Origin: Alteromonas salexigens
GTDB lineage: Bacteria > Pseudomonadota > Gammaproteobacteria > Enterobacterales > Alteromonadaceae
Reading direction: 5' to 3'
Assembly: GCF_025628895.1 (NCBI RefSeq)
Contig: NZ_JAOTJC010000012.1
Location: forward strand, 124,001 to 188,000
DNA length: 64,000 bases
Shown one piece after another: positions 42,580 through 52,143 of this stretch. The position numbers were made by a program, and so were the translations under genes. The notes beneath the pieces were generated by a model. The model saw only the letters and a program-made list of their open reading frames with translations. It did no database searches and was not told the origin of the DNA. The stretch's first letter is position 1; each line of letters starts with the position of its first letter.

Positions 42580-44220
42580 CTATTCGTAGCGATAGGTAAG
42601 CGACAGTGAAATGCGTCGCTCGGAATAGTTTCGACCAAGGTTACCCGTGGTTAGGTCACCTGACTTATCAATATAGCTGGAGGCTACTTTTGCTTCAAAG
42701 TGCTGGCCAATCTCTCTGGTGAGGCCCACAGAGCCATTCCAGTTTTCGCTGGCACCACTTTGAAACTCTATCGAACGTTGCTCAATATTGGCATAGCTGA
42801 TGTCACTAACAAGACGGGTATAGCTGCCCAACCGGTAAACCATATCAAAGGATACCGAGTACGTCCGGCGCATGCGATCTTCGTCCAGGTAATCATCTAA
42901 CGAGTAGCGAATATTGGAACCTAACTTTATTCTGGAAAACTCGTAGCCAATTTGCCAGTTAGTGGCTTTACGAAGAATAATGTCATCATCTATTTCAAAG
43001 TTAGACGTAGAGAACTGAACTAATTGCTCACCTTCCTTTGGCACATAGCTCAGTGAGTTTGGTTGATAACAACTACTCAAGTCAGCCTGGCCTATGTTAC
43101 ATACGAAGACCCCGAGATTCTCAGGGTTTGCTAATAATCGCGATGTACTGGTAACTGATTCATCGTAAGAAAGGCTGGAACGAATATGTTTCGTATTATA
43201 GCGGAACTTTACAGTAGCCTTTTCCCCCCAGTAACGTCTGCCGTACTGAGCAGATAATGACGTTCTGGGTGTGAACGCCCAACGCATTTCTGCACCCACA
43301 AAAGTTTGGTAATCTTCATCGTCGTTCGCTTTCCCCTGGTTGATGGTAAAGGAAACAAAACGGCCGGCCGCCTGGCGGTACGTCAGACCCACACCATAAC
43401 TATCATAAGCACGGGTGTTTGAAATAGAGTCGTTTCGTCCGAGCACCTGATCGGCATTATGTCTGGCACTCAAACGAATGCCAAAATCACTGATTAACAT
43501 GGCATCAATTTTTGCTTCTGCGCCTCGGGTGATAAAGTCACCCAGGCTACTGGTCGAGCGTTCAGTTTTGTCGTAACTGCCCTCCAGGCTCCATATTAAA
43601 TTCGTGACTTCATCGCCGTTACGCAGCTCACCAATTGTGGAATAAGTCTCATTGTCCAGGGCCAGGTTATTGGTAACCGGGCTAGCTTCAGACTCAACCA
43701 CAGCGTAACTGACAGTGCCCCTTCCGCGAACATAATCGCCCTGCGTGAATTGCAGTGTTGAGGCGAGCCTGTTTGAGCGGGTTTTAGCCAATGCATCAGG
43801 GTCAGTGAAGTAATCTGAAAGTAGATAATTGGCCCCGTCTGTATTCTGATAATTTAGGGCGCCTGATGCTCTAAACGAAAGAAAGCGCTCTATCGGCGTC
43901 CATTGCGCGTTGTACTGATATTCTTCGTAAGTATCGTCGCTATCGCCAAGGTCGTCTGTGGAACGATCGATATAGGTCACATTCCCGGACCACAACGCGG
44001 AGATGGTGCGGCTTTCGTAATATGCACTTACCACAGGATTGACAGACCAGGAGTCAACGCTGCGCGACCCCCGGTCTTTCGCCTGCACTTCTTGCGTGAC
44101 TGCCTCGGTCTCAACCTGCAAGGCAAGGTTCAGATCATTGGCCAGGGCCAGTTTGATTGGAAGCAGACACGTGCCAATTAGTACGCTGCATCCCAGCAAA
44201 TATCTGCGTTCTACTGCCAT
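42580..44220 (-). CDS. XrtA/PEP-CTERM system-associated outer-membrane beta-barrel protein (TIGR03016-like)
   Basis: 546 residues from MAVERRYLLG, five bases after the tyrosine-kinase stop. Signal peptide to about residue 27 (ALAND). The mature part is a long barrel of alternating strands with SWSVNPVVSAYYESR near the N-terminus and a C-terminal RRISLSLTYRYE. Family members are the putative outer-membrane component of exosortase A polysaccharide loci; it is always close to the chain-length and kinase genes, as here. Last gene of a four-gene minus-strand operon. Confidence 0.83.
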   Translation of the reverse strand: MAVERRYLLGCSVLIGTCLLPIKLALANDLNLALQVETEAVTQEVQAKDRGSRSVDSWSVNPVVSAYYESRTISALWSGNVTYIDRSTDDLGDSDDTYEEYQYNAQWTPIERFLSFRASGALNYQNTDGANYLLSDYFTDPDALAKTRSNRLASTLQFTQGDYVRGRGTVSYAVVESEASPVTNNLALDNETYSTIGELRNGDEVTNLIWSLEGSYDKTERSTSSLGDFITRGAEAKIDAMLISDFGIRLSARHNADQVLGRNDSISNTRAYDSYGVGLTYRQAAGRFVSFTINQGKANDDEDYQTFVGAEMRWAFTPRTSLSAQYGRRYWGEKATVKFRYNTKHIRSSLSYDESVTSTSRLLANPENLGVFVCNIGQADLSSCYQPNSLSYVPKEGEQLVQFSTSNFEIDDDIILRKATNWQIGYEFSRIKLGSNIRYSLDDYLDEDRMRRTYSVSFDMVYRLGSYTRLVSDISYANIEQRSIEFQSGASENWNGSVGLTREIGQHFEAKVASSYIDKSGDLTTGNLGRNYSERRISLSLTYRYE

Positions 44221-44224
44221 TAGA

Positions 44225-45190
44225 TTAGCTTTTTCTCTCTGCGTAGTAATAGCCATAATAGCCAGTACCTTCCGTGTCCTGATTTACCGATTTATTGACC
44301 ACAAAACCTATGGCCATATCAGGATTAAGCCGATCGACACAATGCCGGATATCGGGGATTTTTGATTTGCCCTCTTCGGTCACCACTACTGCTTGCCCGG
44401 CAAAGTTAGCCAGTACCGCTGTTTCAGTAATACCGATCAAAGGGGGCGTATCAAAAATCACAATCCGATCAGGATAGCGATTAGCGAATTCGTCAACCGT
44501 TTCATGCATTTTCTGACTGGCCAGTAATTCAGTGGTCAGGTGGTGAGACTTCCCTGCTGGGATAATCTTCAACTTATCAATATTGGTAGGGTAAAGTACG
44601 TCCGCAATATCAGCCACTTCACCAGATAAATATTCAACCAGACCTCTGCGGCGTTCTAAGCCAAGCGTGTTTAAAACATTCGGCTTAAGTACATCCGCGT
44701 CTACCAATAACACTGTCTTATCCTGTTCAGCGGCAATGCTCATAGCAAGATTGGTAGCTGTGAACGTTTTGCCTTCTGACGGGCGGCCACTGGTAACCAT
44801 AATGATATTACTGTTATGCAGTGTTTTGGCCAAAGGGCCAAAGGCATTGCTTAACAGCTTACGTTTTATTTCCCGATACTCTTCATTGATCTGTTTGCGC
44901 TCGCCGGTTAAAGAAATATGACCATTGGCTTCCAGACGCTGAAGATCAATATGAAACGGTTGCTTGTTATCAGGTTCCCGTTCGGGCTGAACAACCCTCT
45001 CCACCGATTCGGTAGCCTGCGACGATTCGGCAACTGCTTTCGGTGGATTTTCCGTCGGCGCGTCCGATGACTTCTTCGCTTTTTCAGCGCTGACCGCACG
45101 TTCGAGCGACGTGGTGCCTTCCTGCTCGGCTTTTTTACGGGCTTGTTCTTGCTGCTGTCGCTGTAGCGCTTTCTCTATCGTACTGCTCAT
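44225..45190 (-). CDS. XrtA-associated BY-kinase-type tyrosine autokinase
   Basis: 321 residues. The N-terminal 90 residues are charged and low-complexity (Lys/Glu/Gln). The P-loop domain has MVTSGRPSEGKTFTATNLA (Walker A), LLVDADVLKPN (Walker A') and VIFDTPPLIG (Walker B). The C-terminus carries a tyrosine cluster, GYYGYYYAE, for autophosphorylation. Such kinases partner with the chain-length protein encoded upstream to control polymer length and export. ATGA overlap with that gene's stop (45187-45190). Confidence 0.92.
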   Translation of the reverse strand: MSSTIEKALQRQQQEQARKKAEQEGTTSLERAVSAEKAKKSSDAPTENPPKAVAESSQATESVERVVQPEREPDNKQPFHIDLQRLEANGHISLTGERKQINEEYREIKRKLLSNAFGPLAKTLHNSNIIMVTSGRPSEGKTFTATNLAMSIAAEQDKTVLLVDADVLKPNVLNTLGLERRRGLVEYLSGEVADIADVLYPTNIDKLKIIPAGKSHHLTTELLASQKMHETVDEFANRYPDRIVIFDTPPLIGITETAVLANFAGQAVVVTEEGKSKIPDIRHCVDRLNPDMAIGFVVNKSVNQDTEGTGYYGYYYAERKS

Positions 45191-46758
45191 CTCATTACGC
45201 TCTCAATGAAGTTGATGTTCAATACCTCTGCACTAACCAAAAATCCGTACATGCATATGATCGCCCCTGACGACAGAGCGAAGACGGTTATCCTTAGACG
45301 GTTTCGTCGTCTTATTTGTGTAATGTTGAGGTGCGAGACCGTCCCCCATATAGGGTAGTCTGTTACTGTCTGCAGTTGTCTGGCTCTGACCAGTACCGGA
45401 GACAATTGACTTACCAGGAACGCGAGTGCGATACCGGATCCAAAGCCAAGTAGCAACACTATAGTGTACAACAAAATACGGTTCGGGCCTGACGGCACAT
45501 TAGGCATTAGAGGCGGCTCGATAATTCTGAATTGCAATTCCTCTGCTGAGACATCTGCGCGTCGGGACAGATCGGCGGACTCACGACGGGACAGCAACTC
45601 TTCGTATTTACGTTTGGTAATATCGTAGTCACGGTTAAGTGCAGAAGATTCTGCTTCAATCTGCGGAACCAGGTCTACCTTTGACTCTAGTTCAGCAATC
45701 TTCTGCTTAAGACTGCTTTCCTTTACTTTCAGGGACGCTATTTGACCTTCCAGACGACTGATTTCAAGACGAAGCTCTTTTTCCAGTTCACTGGTGGGCA
45801 TCGGCTCATCGTCAGTCGTATCATCCCGATAACTGGCGACTTCTTCTTTACGTGCGTCTTCAAGCGAAGACAACAGGTGCTGGGTTTCAATCACATCCGG
45901 ATGTTGTTCAGTAAATCGCAGTCTAAGATTATCCAGCTTTTCTTCTAACGCCTTAATCCGTTCGTCGTACCGGGTGCGGAATACGGGACCATCGCCGCTC
46001 GTGACACCAAAGCCATCCTGTGCCCTGGCTGAGTTCAGCTTACTTTTCATTGACTGAACCTGTTGCAGAGTTTGTTCAATTTCCAGTTGAGTCGTTTCGA
46101 GGTCCTGATTGCGTTGTTGCAATGCATTATAGAAGGTGCCGGACATTGGCAGAATATCGTTGTACTGACGCTTGAAGTCAGCCAACCGCTGTTCAGCCTC
46201 GCCGAGGCGTGCTTCATAATCAGCTATCTGCTCATCAAGGAAGCGCCCCGCAGTATCCGTATCTTTGCGGTTATTGCCCAAGGCTCCTTCAACGAATAGA
46301 TCCAGTGTTTCCTGCACAATGCGCTGTGCCATAACCGGGTTTTTGTTTTGGTAGGTGATAGTATAGATATTGTCCCGGCCAGTAGAGCCAAGCTCAATAT
46401 CATCACTTAGCCGGTCAATAAGATCTTCAAATTCCCGGTCAGTGGTGGCGGTAATATCCAGATCGGATTCACGGGCAATTTTTTCCACGTTCGATCTGCT
46501 CAGTAGCGTTTTGGCCATCATCTGAATTTCCTGATCGGGATCAGACTGAATGGCGAGTCCCTTCAGGAGTGGCTGTAAAACCGAGCGGGTATCAACGAAT
46601 ACTACTGATTCAGATTCGAACTGGTCGGGGAGGGTTGCTACATAAATAAACCCCAACGGACAAAATAACCAAGAGCAGATAATGACAAATCGCTTCTTGA
46701 TCCATATCCCTTTTATATAATCAACGACCTGATTTAAGGTCTGCTGTAAGTCCTGCAT
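45187..46758 (-). CDS. XrtA system polysaccharide chain-length determinant (Wzz/PCP family)
   Basis: 523 residues. N-terminal helix (FVIICSWLFCPLGFIYVATLP, about 25-45), periplasmic Wzz domain (SVLQPLLKGLAIQSDPDQEIQMMAKTLLSR), a long coiled coil (about 175-395, with repeated Glu/Lys/Gln heptads), and C-terminal helices near 430-455 and 495-515. The conserved PPLMPNVPSGPNRILL precedes the second membrane segment. It sets chain length together with the tyrosine kinase and the Wza-like exporter. Confidence 0.92.
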   Translation of the reverse strand: MQDLQQTLNQVVDYIKGIWIKKRFVIICSWLFCPLGFIYVATLPDQFESESVVFVDTRSVLQPLLKGLAIQSDPDQEIQMMAKTLLSRSNVEKIARESDLDITATTDREFEDLIDRLSDDIELGSTGRDNIYTITYQNKNPVMAQRIVQETLDLFVEGALGNNRKDTDTAGRFLDEQIADYEARLGEAEQRLADFKRQYNDILPMSGTFYNALQQRNQDLETTQLEIEQTLQQVQSMKSKLNSARAQDGFGVTSGDGPVFRTRYDERIKALEEKLDNLRLRFTEQHPDVIETQHLLSSLEDARKEEVASYRDDTTDDEPMPTSELEKELRLEISRLEGQIASLKVKESSLKQKIAELESKVDLVPQIEAESSALNRDYDITKRKYEELLSRRESADLSRRADVSAEELQFRIIEPPLMPNVPSGPNRILLYTIVLLLGFGSGIALAFLVSQLSPVLVRARQLQTVTDYPIWGTVSHLNITQIRRRNRLRITVFALSSGAIICMYGFLVSAEVLNINFIESVMR

Positions 46759-46778
46759 ATTGTTTGGATCCGATACTT

Positions 46779-47411
46779 CTAGAACCAGGCTTCAGGAATG
46801 ATTACGACATCTCCTGGAAGCATGTCGACATTTTCTGCAATGTCGCCATCTCTGATTAAATCGTCAATATTGATTTCGTAGGTTTTGCTTTTACCGTCAA
46901 TCACGCGTACTAGTTTAGCGTTGTTGCCGTCTGCAAACTCTGTCAGACCGCCAACAGCAATCATCAAGTCAAGCAGCGTCATGTGTTCACGGTAATTTAT
47001 GGCCTGCGGATTCGCAGCCTCACCGATCACCCTGACCTGTTCACTCAGTGGCCCGCTAAAAGAGCTGACGCTAACGGTAACACGGGGATTGTTGATATAG
47101 GTAGAGAGTTTTTCTTCTAACTCTCTGGCAAGCATGGAAGGGGTGCGCCCAGATACATCAATATCTTCGACCAACGAGGTGGTTAATTTCCCGTCAGGAC
47201 GAACAATATATTCGCCAGAAATCTCGGGGTTTCGCCAGACGAAGATCGACAAACGATCACCCGGCCCGATAAGATACTGATAGTTATTCACATCGGTTGT
47301 TAAAGAAGCTCGTGAAGTGGCCTCGGGCAATGACGACGATGAACTACACGCAGAGAGATTCATTATTCCCAAGCCTAAGCCGATAACAGCCAGGTATTGA
47401 ATATGCTTCAT
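46779..47411 (-). CDS. XrtA-associated polysaccharide export lipoprotein (Wza-like)
   Basis: 210 residues from MKHIQYL with AGGA nine bases upstream. Lipobox LSAC, so outer-membrane lipoprotein. Poly_export domain (YLIGPGDRLSIFVWRNPEISGEYIVRPDGKLTTSLVEDIDVSGRTPSMLARELEEKL) and SLBB-like region (VRVIGEAANPQAINYREHMTLLDLMIAVGGLTEFA). It forms or lines the outer-membrane export channel. First gene of the minus-strand export block, divergent from the glycosyltransferase gene; the 152 bases between hold the promoters. Confidence 0.93.
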   Translation of the reverse strand: MKHIQYLAVIGLGLGIMNLSACSSSSSLPEATSRASLTTDVNNYQYLIGPGDRLSIFVWRNPEISGEYIVRPDGKLTTSLVEDIDVSGRTPSMLARELEEKLSTYINNPRVTVSVSSFSGPLSEQVRVIGEAANPQAINYREHMTLLDLMIAVGGLTEFADGNNAKLVRVIDGKSKTYEINIDDLIRDGDIAENVDMLPGDVVIIPEAWF

Positions 47412-47563
47412 AAGAGATCGTCCTACACTCAAATGGGTGAATTATTTAGCTTAAGGTGATTTACCCTACGGTAATTACCACTATAATGCCATCATCATTT
47501 GTAGTCTATTACAATAATTCGCTTTATGATGGAAAGCACAGCAGTAATTTCAGGGGGCCGAGG

Positions 47564-48976
47564 GTGGCAGTAAATAAGCGAAATCAGAATAAGCGCTCGA
47601 ATATTTTAGTAATTACCGAAGCGCTGTTGATCGCGTACATGGGGTACATATCACAGTTCATTCTGGTTCAGCTTGGAATGACCAGAGAAGTACCTATCGA
47701 GAAATTGGTGGTCAATGTGGGCTTGCTCACCGCCAGCATACTCGTATGTTCGTTATCGGTTGGCCTGTATGAAGCCAAATTGAGAGAGACGTTCCGGGGC
47801 ATCATTCGCCGGATTTTTGTCAGTGTGGGGCTTAGCTATTTCCTGGTGGAAATCATAAGTCGTGCATTCTTCGATAATCTCGCCATGCACCCCTACTATC
47901 TGCCATCTGCAGTGTGCTCGGTGATAATCACGTTGGTGGTATTCCGGTATTTCACCAACCGGCTGGGCCTGTTAGGTCTTGGAAAAATCCGCATCGTGGT
48001 GCTGGGCGCCGGTGAACGGGCCAGTATTATCGAAAAACGTATGCGGCGGGATGTTGACCGAATAGGCTTTGAATTGCTGGGGTTCGTGCCCATTCCGGGC
48101 GATAACCGCGAAGATGGTGTCAAAAACGAAAAAATTGTTCATGTGAAAGTGGATGAAAACTTTCAGCAGTTTATTGCCGATAACGATATCGAAGAAATCG
48201 TTATCGCCTGCGATCAACGTCGCGGCACCTTGCCCATTGATGTCCTTTTTGAAAGCCGGTTGCGGGGAATAGAAGTGACCGATCTGCTTGATTTCATGGA
48301 ACGTGAAACCGGTCAGATAGTGGTAAACCTGATGTACCCAAGCTGGGTTATTTATTCGAATGGCTTTTCCAGTCAGAATTATTTGCGTGATGCACTGGAT
48401 TACAGCCTCAATGCGATCCTAGCCTTCTGCATTTTCTTTTTTGTGTGGCCCATAATGGCCATAACCGCGTTAATTATTTATCTGGACGATGGACGCCGTA
48501 CCGGTACGCCAGTGTTTTACCGGCAGGAACGGGTAGGGTTAAATGGTAAGTTATTTAAAATTATTAAGTTTCGCAGTATGCGTCCTGACGCAGAGAAAGA
48601 CGGCGCGAAATGGGCCTCTAAGAACGATGACCGGGTGACCCGCATCGGCCATTTCATCAGAAAATACAGAATTGATGAACTCCCTCAGCTGCTTAACGTA
48701 TTCAAGGGCGAAATGTCATTTATCGGCCCCCGTCCGGAGCGCCCCGAGTTTGTTGAGAAGTTGGTGAGAGAAGTGCCGTATTACAATCAGCGTCATAATG
48801 TTAAACCTGGCCTGGCCGGGTGGGCGCAACTTAATTATCCTTACGGCGCCAGCGTGGAAGACTCCATGGAAAAGCTGAAATTTGACCTTTACTATGTCAA
48901 GCACCAAAGTCTGTTGCTGGATATTCTCATTCTTATCAGAACGGTGGAAGTCGTTCTCTTTGGTAAAGGACGTTAG
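47564..48976 (+). CDS. XrtA system undecaprenyl-phosphate sugar-phosphate transferase (initiating glycosyltransferase, EpsB/WcaJ-like)
   Basis: 470 residues from a GTG with AGGGGG six bases upstream; in-frame starts at 47456 and 47486 would add weakly coding residues. N-terminal four or five helices (about 15-150), a Rossmann-like CoA-binding segment (RIVVLGAGERASIIEKRM), then helix and the Bac_transf catalytic domain: YRQERVGLNGKLFKIIKFRSMRPDAE, ASKNDDRVTRIGHFIRKYRIDELPQLLNVFKGEMSFIGPRPERPEF. It transfers the first sugar-phosphate to the lipid carrier. First gene of the plus-strand block; the deacetylase starts two bases after its stop. Confidence 0.92.
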   Translation: MAVNKRNQNKRSNILVITEALLIAYMGYISQFILVQLGMTREVPIEKLVVNVGLLTASILVCSLSVGLYEAKLRETFRGIIRRIFVSVGLSYFLVEIISRAFFDNLAMHPYYLPSAVCSVIITLVVFRYFTNRLGLLGLGKIRIVVLGAGERASIIEKRMRRDVDRIGFELLGFVPIPGDNREDGVKNEKIVHVKVDENFQQFIADNDIEEIVIACDQRRGTLPIDVLFESRLRGIEVTDLLDFMERETGQIVVNLMYPSWVIYSNGFSSQNYLRDALDYSLNAILAFCIFFFVWPIMAITALIIYLDDGRRTGTPVFYRQERVGLNGKLFKIIKFRSMRPDAEKDGAKWASKNDDRVTRIGHFIRKYRIDELPQLLNVFKGEMSFIGPRPERPEFVEKLVREVPYYNQRHNVKPGLAGWAQLNYPYGASVEDSMEKLKFDLYYVKHQSLLLDILILIRTVEVVLFGKGR

Positions 48977-48978
48977 TC

Positions 48979-49839
48979 ATGCCAGAAGGACGCCTTAATG
49001 CCATGACAGTGGACGTTGAAGACTATTTTCAGGTTTCAGCGTTCGAAGATGTTATCGCCCAAAGTGACTGGGATACGCTGTCGTTACGGGTAGAAGATAA
49101 TACTAACCGTTTACTGGACCTGTTTGCTCAACATAACGTGAAATCCACGTTTTTCACGTTAGGCTGGGTCGCCCAGCGTTGCCCGCAGTTAATTAAGCGA
49201 ATTGTTGCTGAAGGACACGAGCTGGCCAGCCACGGTTTGTTGCACAAGCGTGCTACCACCATGTCCCGACAAGCATTGTTCGAAGATATTAAAACCAGTA
49301 AAGACATACTGGAAGATATCAGTGGACAACCGGTTTTTGGTTACCGCGCCCCCAGCTTTTCTATTAACGATAGTAATACCTGGGCATATGAGATTTTAAA
49401 AGAACTTGGTTTTGTCTACTCCAGCAGTACCTATCCTATCGAACATGACCTGTATGGCGTGCCTGACTGGCCGCGCTTCAAATTTGTTCGTGAGGAAGGC
49501 ATTATTGAGGTGCCAATTCCCACCGTCAGAAAAGACGGGGTCAATACCGGTATCGGTGGCGGGGGCTATTTCCGGCTTTACCCTTACTGGTTATCTAAAC
49601 GCCGTATCGAGAAATATTTCCGGGAAGAGTCTGCACCCTATAGTTTTTACTTTCATCCCTGGGAAATAGACAGTGAGCAGCCGCGCGTAGCCAGCGCTCC
49701 ATTGAAGTCACGGTTTCGTCATTACGTGAATTTGTCCCGCATGGAAGGCAAATTAGTCAGGTTGTTGCAGGACTACCGCTGGGGAACCATGATCGATGCC
49801 TACGAAATTGAAGTTGCGCCTACAGGCCATGTAGCGTAG
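48979..49839 (+). CDS. XrtA system polysaccharide deacetylase
   Basis: 286 residues. The motif AMTVDVEDYFQVSAFE opens the NodB-type fold (catalytic Asp pair), then STFFTLGWVAQRCPQLIKRIVAEGHELASHGLLHK (metal-binding His residues), GYRAPSFSI and FYFHPWEID. The C-terminal DUF3473-like part is typical of the exosortase A-associated subfamily. It removes N- or O-acetyl groups from the polymer. Cotranscribed with the initiating transferase and exosortase genes. Confidence 0.92.
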   Translation: MPEGRLNAMTVDVEDYFQVSAFEDVIAQSDWDTLSLRVEDNTNRLLDLFAQHNVKSTFFTLGWVAQRCPQLIKRIVAEGHELASHGLLHKRATTMSRQALFEDIKTSKDILEDISGQPVFGYRAPSFSINDSNTWAYEILKELGFVYSSSTYPIEHDLYGVPDWPRFKFVREEGIIEVPIPTVRKDGVNTGIGGGGYFRLYPYWLSKRRIEKYFREESAPYSFYFHPWEIDSEQPRVASAPLKSRFRHYVNLSRMEGKLVRLLQDYRWGTMIDAYEIEVAPTGHVA

Positions 49840-49855
49840 TTAGCAGGAGCACGGA

Positions 49856-51304
49856 ATGTCAACGCAATTGCAGGGAGCAGCCCGCTTTACCATGGCAAGC
49901 ACAATATTGCTTGCGGCCTGGGTATTACTTACCTTTAATGGTCTGCAATCTGCAGTGGGGATTTGGTGGGAAAATGAAATTTTCAATCATTGTCTGCTCA
50001 TTCTTCCCGCAGTTTGTTACCTGATTTATCTTAAGCGCTATAAACTGGCAAACCGTGAACTGAAAACCGATGCCAGCGCGCTGGTTCTCATTTTACCCGC
50101 CTTGTTGGTTTATGCGGTTGGGGAACTGGGTAATGTCCACCTGCTCATGCACGTTGCGACCTTTTCTCTGCTTCCCCTGCTGATTTGGTTTGCTATCGGC
50201 TTTAAAGGCGCGTTCCAGATACTCTTTCCACTGTGCTTTATTCTCTTTGCAGTACCTGTGGGCGAGGAACTCATCCCGTATTTGCAGGAAATTACTGCTG
50301 ACGGTGCGGTGGCGCTGTTACAGGTGTCAGGTATACCGCTGTTTCGTTCAGGTTTATATATAGAGATCCCGCAAGGGCGTTTTCTGGTGGCTGAAGCCTG
50401 CTCCGGTGTCAGTTTCTTTATTGCCAGTGTAGTAATAGGCAGTCTCTATGCTTACCTCAACTTTGTGAGTCGAGCCAAACGAATCGGTTTTTTCATCATC
50501 GCGTTGGTCCTCCCCATCGTGGCCAATATTTTTCGTGTGTTTGGCATTATCGTCATCGCGTATCAAACCGATATGGAGTACGCGGCGGGTGCTGATCATC
50601 TTATTTATGGCTGGTTCTTTTTTGCGTTTGTTTTGATCTGCCTGTTAATGATTGGCGAGTTCATGCGAGATAAAGATGCTGAATGGGAAGCGCCAGCGCC
50701 TGAGCATGCAGTATTTAATTTCAGTGTCAAAACGCCACTCATTGTTCTCACAACAGGGCTGTTTCTGGGCACCGCTGGCTGGCTGTATAAGCTGGACAAC
50801 ACGTCCTATCCGGTTGCGTTGCCAGCGCAACAAGCTCAACTCACCGAGAAGGGCTGTACACTACCTTACACCTGGGAAGCGCAGTTGCGTAACCCGACAG
50901 CAGAGAACTATCAGGGCTATACCGAGGGAAGTACGTGTGTCATTCATTACCGTGCCTCCTTCGATGAACGAAATGGCGAATTAATTAGCGGGCGGCACCG
51001 GTTTTACTCCGACGAACGGTGGACGTTACTCAGCACGTCAACCTTGCCCGTGGTGTTGGCGGGGGAACAGCGCAACCTGCCCATGCAAACCATTGTGGCC
51101 GCGGACGGCACGCAACTTTATCTAACCTATTTTTACACCCTGAACGGTCGGATATTAACTAACGGTATAAAGGTTAAGTTTTTGCAAATCTGGCAAAAGC
51201 TGCTTGGCGACAGCCCTGTTGGTGTCATGCAGATTTTTGTATCTGATGATCCGAATGTTATGCAACCCGCAATTCGTGGAAGCAAACGTAATGACGATAA
51301 GTGA
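49856..51304 (+). CDS. xrtA: Exosortase A with fused C-terminal EpsI domain
   Basis: 482 residues. Residues 1-275 form the polytopic exosortase/archaeosortase domain with the catalytic Cys182 in VAEACSGVSFF, Arg227 in ANIFRVFG and His248 in GADHLIYGW. Residues 290-482 form the periplasmic EpsI-type domain often fused to XrtA. The enzyme is predicted to cleave PEP-CTERM sorting signals and attach or process the proteins for surface display alongside the polysaccharide. The sulfotransferase gene overlaps its 3' end by 14 bases. No PEP-CTERM substrate is seen in the window. Confidence 0.93.
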   Translation: MSTQLQGAARFTMASTILLAAWVLLTFNGLQSAVGIWWENEIFNHCLLILPAVCYLIYLKRYKLANRELKTDASALVLILPALLVYAVGELGNVHLLMHVATFSLLPLLIWFAIGFKGAFQILFPLCFILFAVPVGEELIPYLQEITADGAVALLQVSGIPLFRSGLYIEIPQGRFLVAEACSGVSFFIASVVIGSLYAYLNFVSRAKRIGFFIIALVLPIVANIFRVFGIIVIAYQTDMEYAAGADHLIYGWFFFAFVLICLLMIGEFMRDKDAEWEAPAPEHAVFNFSVKTPLIVLTTGLFLGTAGWLYKLDNTSYPVALPAQQAQLTEKGCTLPYTWEAQLRNPTAENYQGYTEGSTCVIHYRASFDERNGELISGRHRFYSDERWTLLSTSTLPVVLAGEQRNLPMQTIVAADGTQLYLTYFYTLNGRILTNGIKVKFLQIWQKLLGDSPVGVMQIFVSDDPNVMQPAIRGSKRNDDK

Positions 51305-52142
51305 AACACAAGCCCCGCCTTCGGCAACCGGTGAAGGTACGCTCCCTGATTTTATTGGCGTTGGCGCGCAGCGAGCAGGGACAACCTGGCTGTATCGGTG
51401 CCTTAGCGAGCATCCGGATATTTTCATGTCCGCTAAAAAAGAACTGCACTTCTTTAATCGTCACTTTGAGCAGGGACTGGAGTCCTACAAGGCTAATTTC
51501 CCTGCCAGCGAAACGGCCAACGTTAAGGTTTGTGGCGAGATAACACCTAACTACTATCACCGCGAACAAGCCTTACAGCGCATTAAGGAGACGATTCCTG
51601 ATGTAAAGCTGTTCTTCGTGTTACGCGAACCTGTCTCTCGGGCGTTTTCTCAGTATCAACTCTACGTCCAGTCCGACTATCAGGGGCTGAGTTTTGATGA
51701 GGTGCTGACTAAATACGATGATGTCACAGACCTGAGCTTACAAGGTAAGCACCTGCAACGAATATATGAGATCTTTCCCCGGGAAAATGTGCTGGTGCTT
51801 TTCTACGACGATATCGTGCGCTCGCCAGCAACTGTGGTGAAATCAGTATTTAATTTTCTCGACGTAGATAGTAGTTTCTCCCCAAGCTTTTTGAATAAAA
51901 GAGTGAATCGGGTGGTCTTGCCGGGCACTCAAAAGTGGCTGAAAAAGTTGGGCCTGGGGTGGGGGATTGAACTGGTGAAGCGCTCACCCGCATCAGAGTG
52001 GATAAAGAACGCTTTCCATAAGCCAGTAAAAAAAGCCGATGACACCGACTTTACGGCATTCTCGACTCGTTTCAAAAACGATATAGACCTGATTGAAAAG
52101 CTAACGGGCAGGGCGCTGCCAGGCTGGAAGCGCCCTGATTAG
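51291..52142 (+). CDS. Sulfotransferase (PAPS-dependent, NodH/heparan-type)
   Basis: 283 residues from the ATG at 51291, inside the exosortase end; GTGGAAG lies about nine bases upstream. The 5'-phosphosulfate loop GVGAQRAGTTWLYRCLSEHP is at residues 22-41, and the 3'-phosphate-binding region is FFVLREPVSRAFSQYQLYV. It probably sulfates the exopolysaccharide. Its stop lies one base from the stop of the converging beta-helix gene. Confidence 0.88.
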   Translation: MTISETQAPPSATGEGTLPDFIGVGAQRAGTTWLYRCLSEHPDIFMSAKKELHFFNRHFEQGLESYKANFPASETANVKVCGEITPNYYHREQALQRIKETIPDVKLFFVLREPVSRAFSQYQLYVQSDYQGLSFDEVLTKYDDVTDLSLQGKHLQRIYEIFPRENVLVLFYDDIVRSPATVVKSVFNFLDVDSSFSPSFLNKRVNRVVLPGTQKWLKKLGLGWGIELVKRSPASEWIKNAFHKPVKKADDTDFTAFSTRFKNDIDLIEKLTGRALPGWKRPD

Positions 52143-52143
52143 C

